Assembly (NCBI GenBank): GCA_963969395.1
Contig: OZ017796.1
Span: 29,068,243 to 29,132,242 of the forward strand
DNA length: 64,000 nucleotides
Source: Pseudoscleropodium purum
Taxonomy: Eukaryota; Streptophyta; Bryopsida; Hypnales; Brachytheciaceae
Direction: 5' to 3'
Below the pieces are notes generated by a model, which was not told where the DNA came from, searched no databases, and was given only the letters and a program-made list of their open reading frames with translations. Below are positions 47,231 to 58,192 of the stretch, piece by piece. The translations under genes and the position numbers were made by a program. Every line of letters begins with the position of its first letter. Positions within the stretch are counted from its first letter, which is position 1.

Positions 47231-50200
47231 CTACCCCCCCCCCCAACTTAAAAAATCCCTCGTTGTCAGATGGGAAAGGGGACAAATGAAAACATACAGG
47301 TTGTCGTTGATATAGTACTTTTTTGAAATCAAATAGTATTCAATCAACATTATTGGGTCTTTGTTGGAAAAAAAAAAACCTTCCAAATGCCCTCGATTTC
47401 TTGAAAAAATTGAAACTGTTGATATTAGTCAAATATGATCTTGGACGTCCAAATATGGATATTGAATTTGAAGTATAAAGTATGGATATGGATACAATTA
47501 TAGCATTCAAAATACATATAGAATCCATACATATGATACAAATTCATACAAATATATCCCACATCAATAGTAGGTTCCACAGGTTCCATATGAATACAAA
47601 TGTGGATATGGGGTGGCTTTTTAAGTACAGTTCATGAATTCATTTCACAAGAGGATGTGCTCAAATTTTTGGATGTAAAAGTTTAACAATCAACAAAAAA
47701 ATTATATGTGTAACCTTTTAGAGTTTTTGTAAAAACTTATCAACTAATGGTCGAATGACATGAGTGCCCCACTCATGATTTCATATTTGATTTTACAAGA
47801 AATGAGCAATCTCTCACTATGTGCCTAGAAGATGCAAATATCTTCTTAGTATTACTTATTCAATACCTTTATTGAATAAGTAATCTCAATATGTAATCTC
47901 AATATTGAATATTGAGATAAGTGCAATTGAAAGTGTACAAATTAGGAGAGATTTGAGGCTAACGAAAGACCATTTTAGGCCTGTTCCCTTTGTTGTTCCC
48001 CTTGTAGTGAAAGAATGGCTTGTTGTTAAAAGAAAAATTCCAAAAATAAAATAAAATAATTTATTTTGTATTTTATATTTAGGGACAAATGTAAATACAT
48101 AGGGGTATATATATATATATATATGCACATATGTGAACATGCATACATATGGATATGAATAAGGTTTTTGATATAGATGTAAATTATCCCATATCTTTTG
48201 GTGATAACCTTAGTTGACGCCAATATTCAAGTTTTTAGACTTTGAAAGATAAAATAAAAAAATTTAGACTAGGGTGATTGGCTTCAAGTTTATTAGACAA
48301 ATCTCTTTACTTCTATATTCTCAAAAACTCCAATCAACCCATAATCATCATTAAGAACAACTATGATATCCATAGAACAAGTAATAATAATTATTTCTAT
48401 TAAGTGCATTCATGAATGCTGTTGCAACATTGATGCAAGGGTAACAAAAGCCAACATTGCTTTTGGTTCAAACATGTATACAAATCTATATTCCATTAAT
48501 ATTAGAAACATTGGCATTCTCAATTGATACAAAGGTTTTATCTTTATAATGCCCAACACTACAAACAAGATTTTGGTTAAATATTGTTAGACCTCATAAG
48601 CGTTTGTGGGTTGACTTCATTCTAAGACCCATAGCCCATAGAATTGACTTCATTAGACAAATGGAAGGGTCTATATGACTTCTTCGATGTTGTATTTGTC
48701 ACATTGTTAGTTTGTCAGGGAAGACAAACTTGGTGATGGGAGGCTTTGCTTGACAAGCTTTAGAAACTAGTAAATCTTTTCTACTATCCAAGTGGCATGT
48801 GAAAAGAGTCATTAGATGTTTTTTAGCCCTTGTAGAGGATTATTAGTTCTCGGGCTCAAGGAACTCCATCACTACAAGTGCTTGACATGGCACAACAATT
48901 GCCACATTAGATAATAATAATAAAAAATTTAATCTTTAAATTTTATATTAATTAATCAATTAATTTTTAATTATGAAAAAATCTGACAGTGTATCTCTGC
49001 TTGGCAATAAAAATAACAAGCCTAAAATGGCCTTCCCCTTGCTTGAAATCTCATCTAATAAAACTAAACCTTCAAGAAAACTCCTGCATGTTCTTAAATG
49101 TGTTGTATCAAAAGATATTGCACTTTCGCAGCTTTAATGTTTGATGTTTGTGCGTCTATCACGAAGGTTCAATTGCTTATGAAACATCTATGGAAGTATT
49201 GGTAGCCAGCCTATTGTTTTATGAGAATCTAATTTACTTATTTAGGAGTGTTGAATTTTGTATGTGGGGTTCTCAACCATTGGAAGTAATGTTTGGAGGT
49301 TTCCAGGTCCTTAAAATCACTTTGAAATATATGATTATTTTTCCATACAAAACCCAAAAGTGAATACCATTTAAATCTCTAACAAGACTGTGAATTCCAA
49401 TTTTGAAACCAAGTTTTGATGATTACTTAGACACAAAAAGGTGTGCTTCATATTTTAATGCATTAAGGATAAAATTAAGGTATTCTAAAAATTGTAAAGT
49501 ATTCAACATAAATTCAATAATATTCAATAATTTCATGATCAATTCAAACAAAAGTTGTCAAATATGATTTGTAGATCATATTTATATGATTAGATCTATT
49601 AATAGATTAACTAGTAGTTTTGAATAAACTTTGAAACAAAAATTTGAGAAATTCTTCTAAAATTGATTGTGGGTTGAATATTTGTAACTTTTACAACTAA
49701 TTTTTCCTTTGAGTTTAAACTATTAGGTTTTACTTTTGGTGAGTTCTTTTATGATTTCTTTTTTACTTATTTATTTGACTTGTTTTTGAAGGCTCATTTT
49801 TGAACTAGAAAAGTAACAATGTGAAGTAAAACAAATTTTTTCACCTTTGAACTACAAAATATTTACAATAAAAAGTGTAAGATTCTATATTGTACAAATT
49901 TTAAAGAACTATAACAAGCAATGGTGCTAGTATATGAGCATGAATATGCGAGCTTGTGAGCTTTGAGCATATATATAAGTAGAACAACTATTGGAGGTGC
50001 TTATAATGTAAACACCTATAATATAGGTACCTATATTATAATTACTTTACTAGTATAATCATAGAAGATTTCTATCATATAGACATCTATAATAGAGGTA
50101 TATAGTCTTTTGGGCTCATATGCTCACATTCCCAGGCTTACATAATAGCAACCCTCCTATAACAAGAATCTACAAACATTTAGATGAATGAAAAAACAAG

Positions 50201-51370
50201 CATCATTTTCTTTGTTTGAGACATGTTTATGTTCATATAGTGTTTTGAATTTGAACATCTAGTCTTTAAAAGTTTGATTGTAATTCAATCACTCCTTTTT
50301 CAATACATTAATCAATACAATAATTTATTCTTTTGAGCAACTGGGATTGTATATTAACAAATTCATCTCTAGTATTTGAAATGATTACTATTCCCTCTAT
50401 CCCAAAATGATTGGCCACTTTGAATGTCATATTTTTTTTATGTTGTTTTAAATAGATCATATAGAGACTCCCTCATGGCTAATTTTAATTCATCTCAATA
50501 AATCACAAAGTGCCGTTTGACAAAGATTTTACTTTTGAAATATTTTTTAAGCCAACAACTATAAATTTGAGATCAAATAATCTATTCTATTTCAAAAGAT
50601 ATTTGTTTACAATTCATATCATGTAGAATATTAATCCCTATTGATTTGAGGGGTCTTGAATGAAACTTAGATGTAACTTACTATAAAATATGTCATTTAC
50701 AATTTTTTTCATCAATAGAGATTATATTACACATCATGAATATGGTTCATTTATTACTTCAAAGTTATAAATGTTATTTCAAAACAATTTCAAGTTCTTC
50801 ACCTTATAAATTCACCAAAAATATAGTTTGAATTTTTATAATGTAAATTTTTTATGATTAGCTAAAATTTGATCGAATTTTGTGTAGTATAAAAAGTCTA
50901 AAGATTTGATCATGAAAATATCATTATTTTTCCTTAATAGAATTTTTTTAATATTCTAATAATATTCTAAATTTTATATTCATTTCTTTGTAAAATAAAT
51001 TATGTTAGATTATGACAATTTCAATGGATAGTATAGCTATAACTTATTCAAAGACAATCCATTTTTCTATGTACATAATTTTACTAATCCATAGATTCTT
51101 GCTACTCAAATAATGCTCTTTAAACAAAAAAAATTAAAAACCATTGCATAGGGTATTAGTGACTAAAGCTAAAAAAAAGTTTTGGATTGAAACTTTTGAA
51201 TCTCAAAAATCCTCTTATAATAAGATTTAATTATAAATTGACATGGGTAGTCACATATCATATTTGCTAATTTTAATGAATTTTGAGGTTCTAATAGGAA
51301 TACAATGAAGTTTTTGCAAAAATAAAACAAAAATTAAAATTAAAATTAAAAAAAAATTAAAAAAAAAATT

Positions 51371-51437
<67 letters not shown>

Positions 51438-52355
51438 ATTACACTCTAAAAAATACATTCTCAAATACTCAAGTAGAAATTAAAAAGTTCTTCCAAAATA
51501 ATGTAGAATTAATAAGCTAAGTTAAGTTTTAGATACTTAGTTTTATATTTGTATCTTTAGAAAATAGTAAAATATTTATAGAGTCTAATAAATCTTCCAT
51601 AGTTTCTGAATTAAAAGAATATCTAGTAAATCCATTTTATCTTGAAAAAATAATTTTTCATAATTGCTACATTAATATCCTAAAAAAGCACTTGGAAATT
51701 ATATGGTCCTATTCTAAAGCTTGTGTTTATAAATAATAAAATATTTTTTTAAAGATAAAATATTAAATTATATGTAAAATAATCATGAGGGTCCAAAACT
51801 CAAATCTCTCAAATGTATAACAAGACATAGTACAATCAAGTGTTTCTTACAAAGAATCTTCTACCAATCTTTGCGAATGATTATAGTTTATAGTCTTTAT
51901 TATTTTAATATAAGAATAAAGTTGCAATACTTTTGTTTTTTTTATTCATTCATCAATTAAAGTAGTGTTTTGGAGAAATTCATTTTGTTTTTATACTTTA
52001 TTTATTTTAATATCATTTTTAATAGTTTCTTAAATTGAAAAATATCAGTTAAAATTTTTTTCTTCCCCTAGAGTCCCATTTCAATCCTTCAATAACCTTA
52101 AAAAAATTAGGTAGTACAAAATTCCAACTTAAAAGGATAAAAAGCCTTATATTATAGCATGGATAAAAGCAAAATAAATTGAATTTTTTTGTTGTTTTAA
52201 AGGGCATGGAACATGGAGACATGTGTAATTTTGGATGCATAATCATTTTTCTATATATGATACCTATATTTGTACCAAAATGTGACACTCAAATCTAGAT
52301 GGTGGTGACCAAATATGTACATTCTAACCCCCTTTATATAACCCCATATGATATA
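47231..52355. other. AT-rich gene-free region
   Basis: No coding region or RNA gene is supported over 5 kb. It contains a 15-bp perfect hairpin (47851-47865 with 47870-47884), a short (TA)n tract near 48109-48123, a MITE-like end at about 50391 (ttccctctatcccaaaatga) and long stretches over 75% A+T. Minus-strand open frames around 47886-48223 are low-complexity. Confidence 0.45.
51330..51434. repeat. A-rich tract followed by a (TA)n microsatellite
   Basis: Imperfect (A)n(T)n sequence from about 51330 runs into roughly 24 TA dinucleotides (51386-51434). It is a simple sequence repeat. Confidence 0.95.
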
Positions 52356-52925
52356 TTCCTTTTGTCTTGTAATGATATTCTAGTTGGCCTTAATTTTTGT
52401 CCCCAAATGATCTTCTTGTTGTACTTTTGGCATTGCAAATTGGTCAAATCCAACTCTTGATTTCTATTTTACACTAGCAAAACAACACCAAGTAGTAGTT
52501 CCTCCTCTACCCTTGCAATCATCAATCAAAAGACAAATGAAATGATTGAAAGGATCAATCAACATTGTTCATTCTTATTTCTTACTTTTCTTTGAATATT
52601 GCTTGATTGAAGGAGATGAAGTTTTGGGAGGCAAAACAAAGGTTCACACATGGTCTTAGGCTCATACTAAATGCCCATGTAATGACAACTTCACACTCAA
52701 CAATTAAATGCCTAGTGGTACTTTTTGAAAATGCCCCCAAAATTCCTCTTTTCATTACTCCAAAACTACACTTTGCAAAGGGCTTTAAAACTCAAAGTTT
52801 GTAGGACATTGAAAGTGCATCAAATTCTACTTACATTGAGAAATGGATCTTAATTTGAAATGTTATTTTTAGCCCAAACCTAGAACATTTTGTTCAATAG
52901 GAAGATCATTTTGGGATGGAGGTAG
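52356..52925. mobile_element. Stowaway-like MITE (about 570 bp)
   Basis: The left end TTCCTTTTGTCTTGTAATGA and the following attctagttggcc resemble the left end of 25453-26107. The right end (aataggaagatcattttggg, then atggaggtag) resembles that element's right end. TA flanks both sides. The terminal pairing is weaker than in the 25-kb copy. Confidence 0.6.
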
Positions 52926-54125
52926 TAACAGATTCTTTAATGTGATTAGATTCTTGAGCATGGATGTTCATTCACTAATGTAACGTAGAATAGATGAACA
53001 ATTGTGATAATATAGAGAAGCAAACAAGTTGTGTATCAATAATTGTGTTGCCTTTAGGTTTTGTCTTTTGAAGCACTACTACTATATTCATTTTTTTCTC
53101 CCCTAAAATTTAAGAAAATTAAAATGTAGTAGTCACATAGTGAGTACGCTTATTAGTTTCAATCACGGGTACACTTAGCTTATAAGCTTTGTGGCAGTTG
53201 GCTACAATAGGGAGACTTGGTCCCTTCAAGACCTTTTTTTTCACAAGGGCTTAGGGAAAACATTGGAACTTTTTAATTACCATTGATGATAAAACCTAAA
53301 AATTTTGAATTCATATTTGCAATTAGAGGCCCTAATTGTGCTAAGAAAGTTCAAAAATTCAACATTAACCACCGCAAAACAAAGGGCAACAAATTTTCAC
53401 TTTTGTCCCTAGCTAGGACAATGGAAGCATTAGTTGTAGCACCATAAACATGTAAATGGAAATAATGGGATTTTGTGCACTAGCAAATGCTTATAAAGCA
53501 AAATACAAATGGATATGTAAATTTTGGAGGCACAATTAATTTTATATAAGTATTCATAAGTTTGTAAGTTGAAACTTTGGTGAATCTGAAATCCAATCTT
53601 ATTTTTAACTCAAGTCAACTAATACCCTCATGAATTAAGACTGGAGCATGGTAAGGTAGAGTTGGATGAGAACATACAATAAATAGTGAAATTAGGTTAC
53701 CCACACTAATTTCTGGATATTCTACACTCTATGAATATGTACTATTATTGTAGGATGCAGTAATGTAGGAATCATGTGTCTTCGAAAGTGCACACGTGAA
53801 CTTTGCGAAGATAGATAGAGAGATCAATTACAACAGTAGAGTTATCTACAAGAAATTGCTGTTGAATTCTTTGCATTATTTGAATGCCCACATTCTCACT
53901 AATTAAAGGTCTCTGCCAAAAATCAAAGTTGGGAATTTAACAATGTTCCTGCTAAGATTTTAATCTTCTACTTGCAAGAAGAACAATAACTCTGGCCCTA
54001 AGACATTTGTAAATAAAGATTCTACCAACTAAGCCACAGGCTATCCCTCCAAAATTCACAGTAGGGAGCAAATCCCTCTCTTTTCTTTGCTGGGCAATGG
54101 ATCAGACCTTAACGTCACTGAGCAC
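52926..54125. other. Repeat debris, no gene
   Basis: The stretch 53280-53420 is another copy of dispersed family C. No supported open frame. A tRNA-like relic is listed separately. Confidence 0.35.
53980..54050 (-). repeat. tRNA-like / SINE-head relic
   Basis: On the minus strand the sequence starts ggagggatagcc and has a perfect Pol III A box, TGGCTTAGTTGG, with following tagaa as in a D-arm. A B-box-like ggccagagttattgttc lies about 40 bases further but departs from GGTTCGANTCC. It could be a tRNA pseudogene or the 5' end of an old SINE. A functional tRNA is unlikely because the T-arm is decayed. Confidence 0.4.
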
Positions 54126-57100
54126 CTAAAGGGCAATGTACTTCACAACAGCGACACGAATCTCCTCCATGAACACGGCAGCTTGCTCCTACACTCAGAA
54201 CAAAAGCTCTGACTTGAAGTTCAAACATATACAAAAACTCACTATGTTTAACAAAAACAGCCTTGCAAGTGTAATTGATGGAATGGAAGCAAATTTTGAT
54301 TGTGTGAAAAAGAAAAGGAGCTGCAATTAGTGTCAAGAAAGCATTGTTAGTGGATATAAACTCAACCCTCTCTAATTGCACACTCCGTAAATTGCTCGCT
54401 CATGAGAGTATACCTTGAGAATCTCTCATGTTGTATAGAAATCAGATTGGGCATCTTCCGCAGTTCAAGCTACGAACACATGTTCAAGTGGATTTCGAAG
54501 CTCAATGCAGTGCAATTACAGAGAATTGAGTTAAAATTGTTTCATGGTCGCTCAAACAGAATGGAATCGAATGACAGAGCAATTGTGAAAGAGATCATAC
54601 CTCATTTGCCTTTATGGCTGCATTGATGTTCTCGTCTAGAAGGGCCAAAAGGGGCCGGTCAATGTCGTTATTAGCTGCCATCTCCAGCAACTGCCAGGAA
54701 GTGTGAACCAAACAACTCCCAAGGGATGTGAGAAAACATTCTTCGAGAGTAAGGAAACAGGACCTACTATTTTTCTTGTAACACGGCTTATTCTCAAAAC
54801 TAGGAATAACGATAGAAGTCGTGTTTTAATGGAAACTGATCTAAATTGTTCAAGCTCAAGATGGGGAAACATTCTTTCAGAAGCACCTAGAGATGGGGAA
54901 GTGAAATTCATAAGCGCCTGTTGAAAAAGGAATAAGATTAGTTAGTTTTCAGATAGATTTTTGTTAAGGAACAACGCCGATTTATCCAATTAGTGAGCAA
55001 AACCAATGTCACTACAAAATTATTTATTGTAGAATTTAGTAAAATACAGTAACATTTCAACCTGCACTAATTAGAATAGTGTGACTACGATAAACTTGTG
55101 TCGCTCGCCTTAATAAGATAAATCAATGTACTATCTGATCATTCTTGTCTGCTTCTAACACATTTTAATTTCTGCTCCAGCCACACAGATATAGAAAATA
55201 AGTGGGAAACATTGGCTACTGTGTCATAAACGCCAGCCCAAACACTGGGTATAAGCAAGATACAGGCTCAGGAGTACGTCACACTGTTCAACTTACTGTT
55301 TTGCTCTTGTTCCTGGAGCAGAAAATGCGTAACAACCTCTCCTTAGCGTCCGGAAGATCGGCGGTCAACTTGTCATAGGCTTCTGCAACAACCATGCAAC
55401 CATGAGGCATGAGTAAATTCAAAAAAAACATTCGTCTGGGTAAAACCATTGCATCCTGTCCCTAGTTATGCTCCTTCTTGCATTGTGTAAAGATGTGGAG
55501 ATATAAGCATTGCAAAGTACCAATGCCTTCTCGCAAAACCTTCTCCAGAACCTCTAGCTCTGCCATCATGTCTTCTACCTGAACCATTGAAAGAAGTCAC
55601 CATCTGACTAATGAAAAATCAAGTTATCTACTTCACTATTATGTACCAGATCAAGATGTAGAATCCATGAGAATGAAAAACGAATGGTTTACGATATCAA
55701 AATTGTCATCAGGAAGTGCCCATCAAATAGTGTAAGCATAGTGGCAAAGAGCTTGAACAAATTCAGAACGGCGGGGTTTCCTAGCTCGCAGCTCTAAGAA
55801 AATTCTAGATGAGCCTTATCAAGCAAGGTGATGTGCATACCACTGTCACGTTTTCAGCCAATCTCAGGCTGCCAAGCTCAGACTCCAGGAACGCAAAAAA
55901 GTCTTTTGTCAACCTTGCATGTATCCATCAACTTCGTCATTTGAAGTCACAAGTATTCCGGCACAAGCCGATCATCAACATAAAGTAACTGGGGAGTTTG
56001 TAGAGTCTCGTTTCTGCAACAGAGAGTCCGAAAGTGTTCTAAAAGTGTGCCCATCGTATTGTTCATTTTACAAGATATGACTTGGATTCAATCCAAATGG
56101 CTGTGAATGATTGTGATAGTACTCTGGGAGCTATCGGAGTGATGTCACGGGCTTCCTTCTCCCAAATATATTCGTGAACTCAAGATGCAAGAGAATGTGT
56201 GTCAAAGAAAGAAGATGTTAGAAGATTGGATCATCCTGGGTTCCCTAATTCTTCCTTGAATTAACTTAGCAGATGGCCTTCTTCCAAGTTATTATGAGAA
56301 TCTTTCAAGAATGCCATATGAATCTAAGTGAGACAAAACAAAAAAGGTACAGAAAAGATCCCTATTCCTGCAAGCAGGCCAGTTTCACTCAGTCATATTC
56401 ACCTTCCGACATCTTTAACATGCACGATACATATAAAAAGCTTGCTACTCCTCACAGGGATGCTTCTCTCAGACAGACACCTGTGGAGAGAAGTGGTATT
56501 CATGGACAGCCAAGGTTAGACATACCGAGAGCGACACCGTGCAACCTCAAACTCCATCTCCTGTTCTTCGGTGGTCAAAAAAAATTCTAGCAAATCCCTG
56601 TGCGTATTAGGCACCACTCGTGCCTGGCATTGTTTCAACAATGTGGAGAACACAGAGTGCCTTAGGATTATGCAAACATACACAGCATCGACAAGCTAGA
56701 CAACACTTGGAGAGTGCACCGAGTGTGCAACAAACATTCATAACGACAAAGAAATCCTCCATTCTTAGTTTTACTTTGATCGAACAGAAATAAGTGCATT
56801 TGATGACATATTAAACCCTACCAATCCAAATGTTGGAAGTATACAAGGGCTAGAGGGATCAGAAATTTGAGAATGAGTTCATGCAGCTTACAAAGTTATT
56901 TAGAAACCAAGAGAAATTTGTCTGAACAAAGGATGGAACTCAAATTTGGCATTGTGGCACGCAAGTCTGATCTCTATGTTTACATTACCTCTCGAGCCTG
57001 CCAGCGAGCTTCCTTCTCCGCCTGCAACTGTCTCTCCACCTTTCCTTCGTATTCCGCATCTTGTGCAATTTCGTCACAGTCACTGTTTCGAGTGATGTGA

Positions 57101-57434
57101 GGAGGTTCCCGTTCACCTTCAGAACCCTGCACTCACAGTTAAACCCTCCTCCGTTATGGTTTCCAAAACTTCTGTCAAAACATCGCAGATAGCTACGATC
57201 ATCACAGTGCAATGGACTGAAGGATTTGCAATTTACGGTCAATGAAAGCTGAATTTGATTCTGAAAACTTACCCTCCCAATGCTAGCGAATGGCGCAGGG
57301 CCTCGGTGATGAGGCATCACGCGCCATGCTCTCCATTGCAGCAGGCGCACAGCATTCTCTGTCTGAAAGGAGGGGCGCAGAACTGCCTGCGTAATGGTCG
57401 AAGACGACGCAATGGCCGTGCTGATGCGAGACAT
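54126..57434 (-). CDS. Predicted organelle-targeted helical protein of unknown function (8 exons, 241 aa)
   Basis: Exons: 57434-57273, 57126-56989, 56006-55951, 55913-55841, 55578-55521, 55382-55297, 54690-54601, 54188-54126; 726 nt with phases that close. The third exon is the least certain: its acceptor is the second AG after a better placed ttgcag. Residues 1-54 are rich in Ser, Ala, Thr and Arg with almost no acidic residues, typical of a mitochondrial or plastid presequence. Residues 55-100 are charged (EGKVERQLQAEKEARWQARE). The rest is helical: LTKDFFAFLESELGSLRLAE, VEDMMAELEVLEKVLREG, KERLLRIFCSRNKSK, DIDRPLLALLDENINAAIK, FMEEIRVAVVKYI. I do not recognise a named domain; the pattern suggests a conserved plant-type protein. 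It is transcribed divergently from the Nudix gene. Confidence 0.65.
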
Positions 57435-57559
57435 AGTGGCAGCTCTGCTTCGATTCGGTCAGCACTCACGTCCTCCTGATAACTTGCATACTTTGGCTCC
57501 TATATTCAACTCGCACTGCGAATACCCACTTGAATTTCAATTTCTACTTGACTGATATC

Positions 57560-57784
57560 AACCACAAGTAGCTAATGCCCTCCTCGAGACTGCACGTTTT
57601 TTCGAATTCGGAGGAACAGAATGATGCCTGCAATCTGCATAGAACCCTAAACCCTAAATAACCCTAAGACCCTCATCCTTGTAACTTTTATGAAGAAGAG
57701 CTTGGAGAAGTCCTCTCCTGGGATCATATGCAATTTGCACACGACTTGAAATTTTTTCGAGGAGGGCATTAGCTACTTGTGGTT
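57560..57784. repeat. Perfect 28-bp inverted repeat in the divergent promoter
   Basis: Positions 57560-57587 (aaccacaagtagctaatgcc, then ctcctcga) are exactly inverted at 57757-57784. The arms are 169 bp apart and enclose the telo-box cluster. The outer flanks (gactgatat and atataagtc) are also roughly symmetrical. It may be a small MITE of 225 bp or a symmetrical regulatory unit. Confidence 0.9.
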
Positions 57785-57931
57785 ATATAAGTCAAGCTTC
57801 AAAGTCTCCCTGGGAGACCAGATTTAGGGCTTCGTACCATTGTTCGTACAGATTTGTAGACTTCGTCGTGAGACTTAGGTTTATCAATTTGGTAACCAAG
57901 CACTTCACCTTAGAATCACCTACGTTTGCAG

Positions 57932-58012
57932 ATGCTGAACGACGATCAAGAAATTGCTATCCAACATGTCAACCATGCCAATGTGGCTCTGGAGTGGCAA
58001 CAAGCGACCTAG
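57932..58012 (+). CDS. Possible upstream ORF of the Nudix gene (26 codons)
   Basis: An ATG at 57932 opens a 26-codon frame (MLNDDQEIAIQHVNHANVAL and six more codons) ending at TAG 58010-58012, about 180 bp before the main start. If the leader starts upstream of it, it could damp translation. No conservation evidence is available. Confidence 0.25.
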   Translation: MLNDDQEIAIQHVNHANVALEWQQAT

Positions 58013-58192
58013 TTTGCGAGATACATCCATACTGAAACCGGAATTCTGAAGGGTTGCTTTGAAGGCGATAAGGTGTGTGACCTTTAGAGTTCAGATCGTC
58101 ATACTCAGTTGACTATTCTCCTCTACACCCACTTTCCTTCACCCTAAACCAAACCACAGGAGTGATTCGCAAGGAGGCTCTTCTTCGCTACA

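Larger units (their letters stand above)
57435..58192. promoter_or_regulatory. Shared spacer of a divergent gene pair, with telo-box cluster
   Basis: About 760 bp separate the two start codons. The cluster accctaaaccctaaataacc (about 57645-57664) contains the plant telo-box AAACCCTAA, a known promoter element of genes expressed in dividing cells. A perfect 28-bp inverted repeat surrounds it. Both 5' leaders must lie here, which makes this a candidate bidirectional promoter; that is inferred from arrangement only. Confidence 0.5.

Noticed and set aside
47886..48223. Minus-strand open frames rich in Tyr and Ile
   Set aside because: They are translations of (TA)n and AT-rich sequence, not proteins.
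57641..57680. Interstitial telomere
   Set aside because: Only two to three imperfect CCCTAAA units are present. This is a promoter telo-box cluster rather than telomere-derived DNA.
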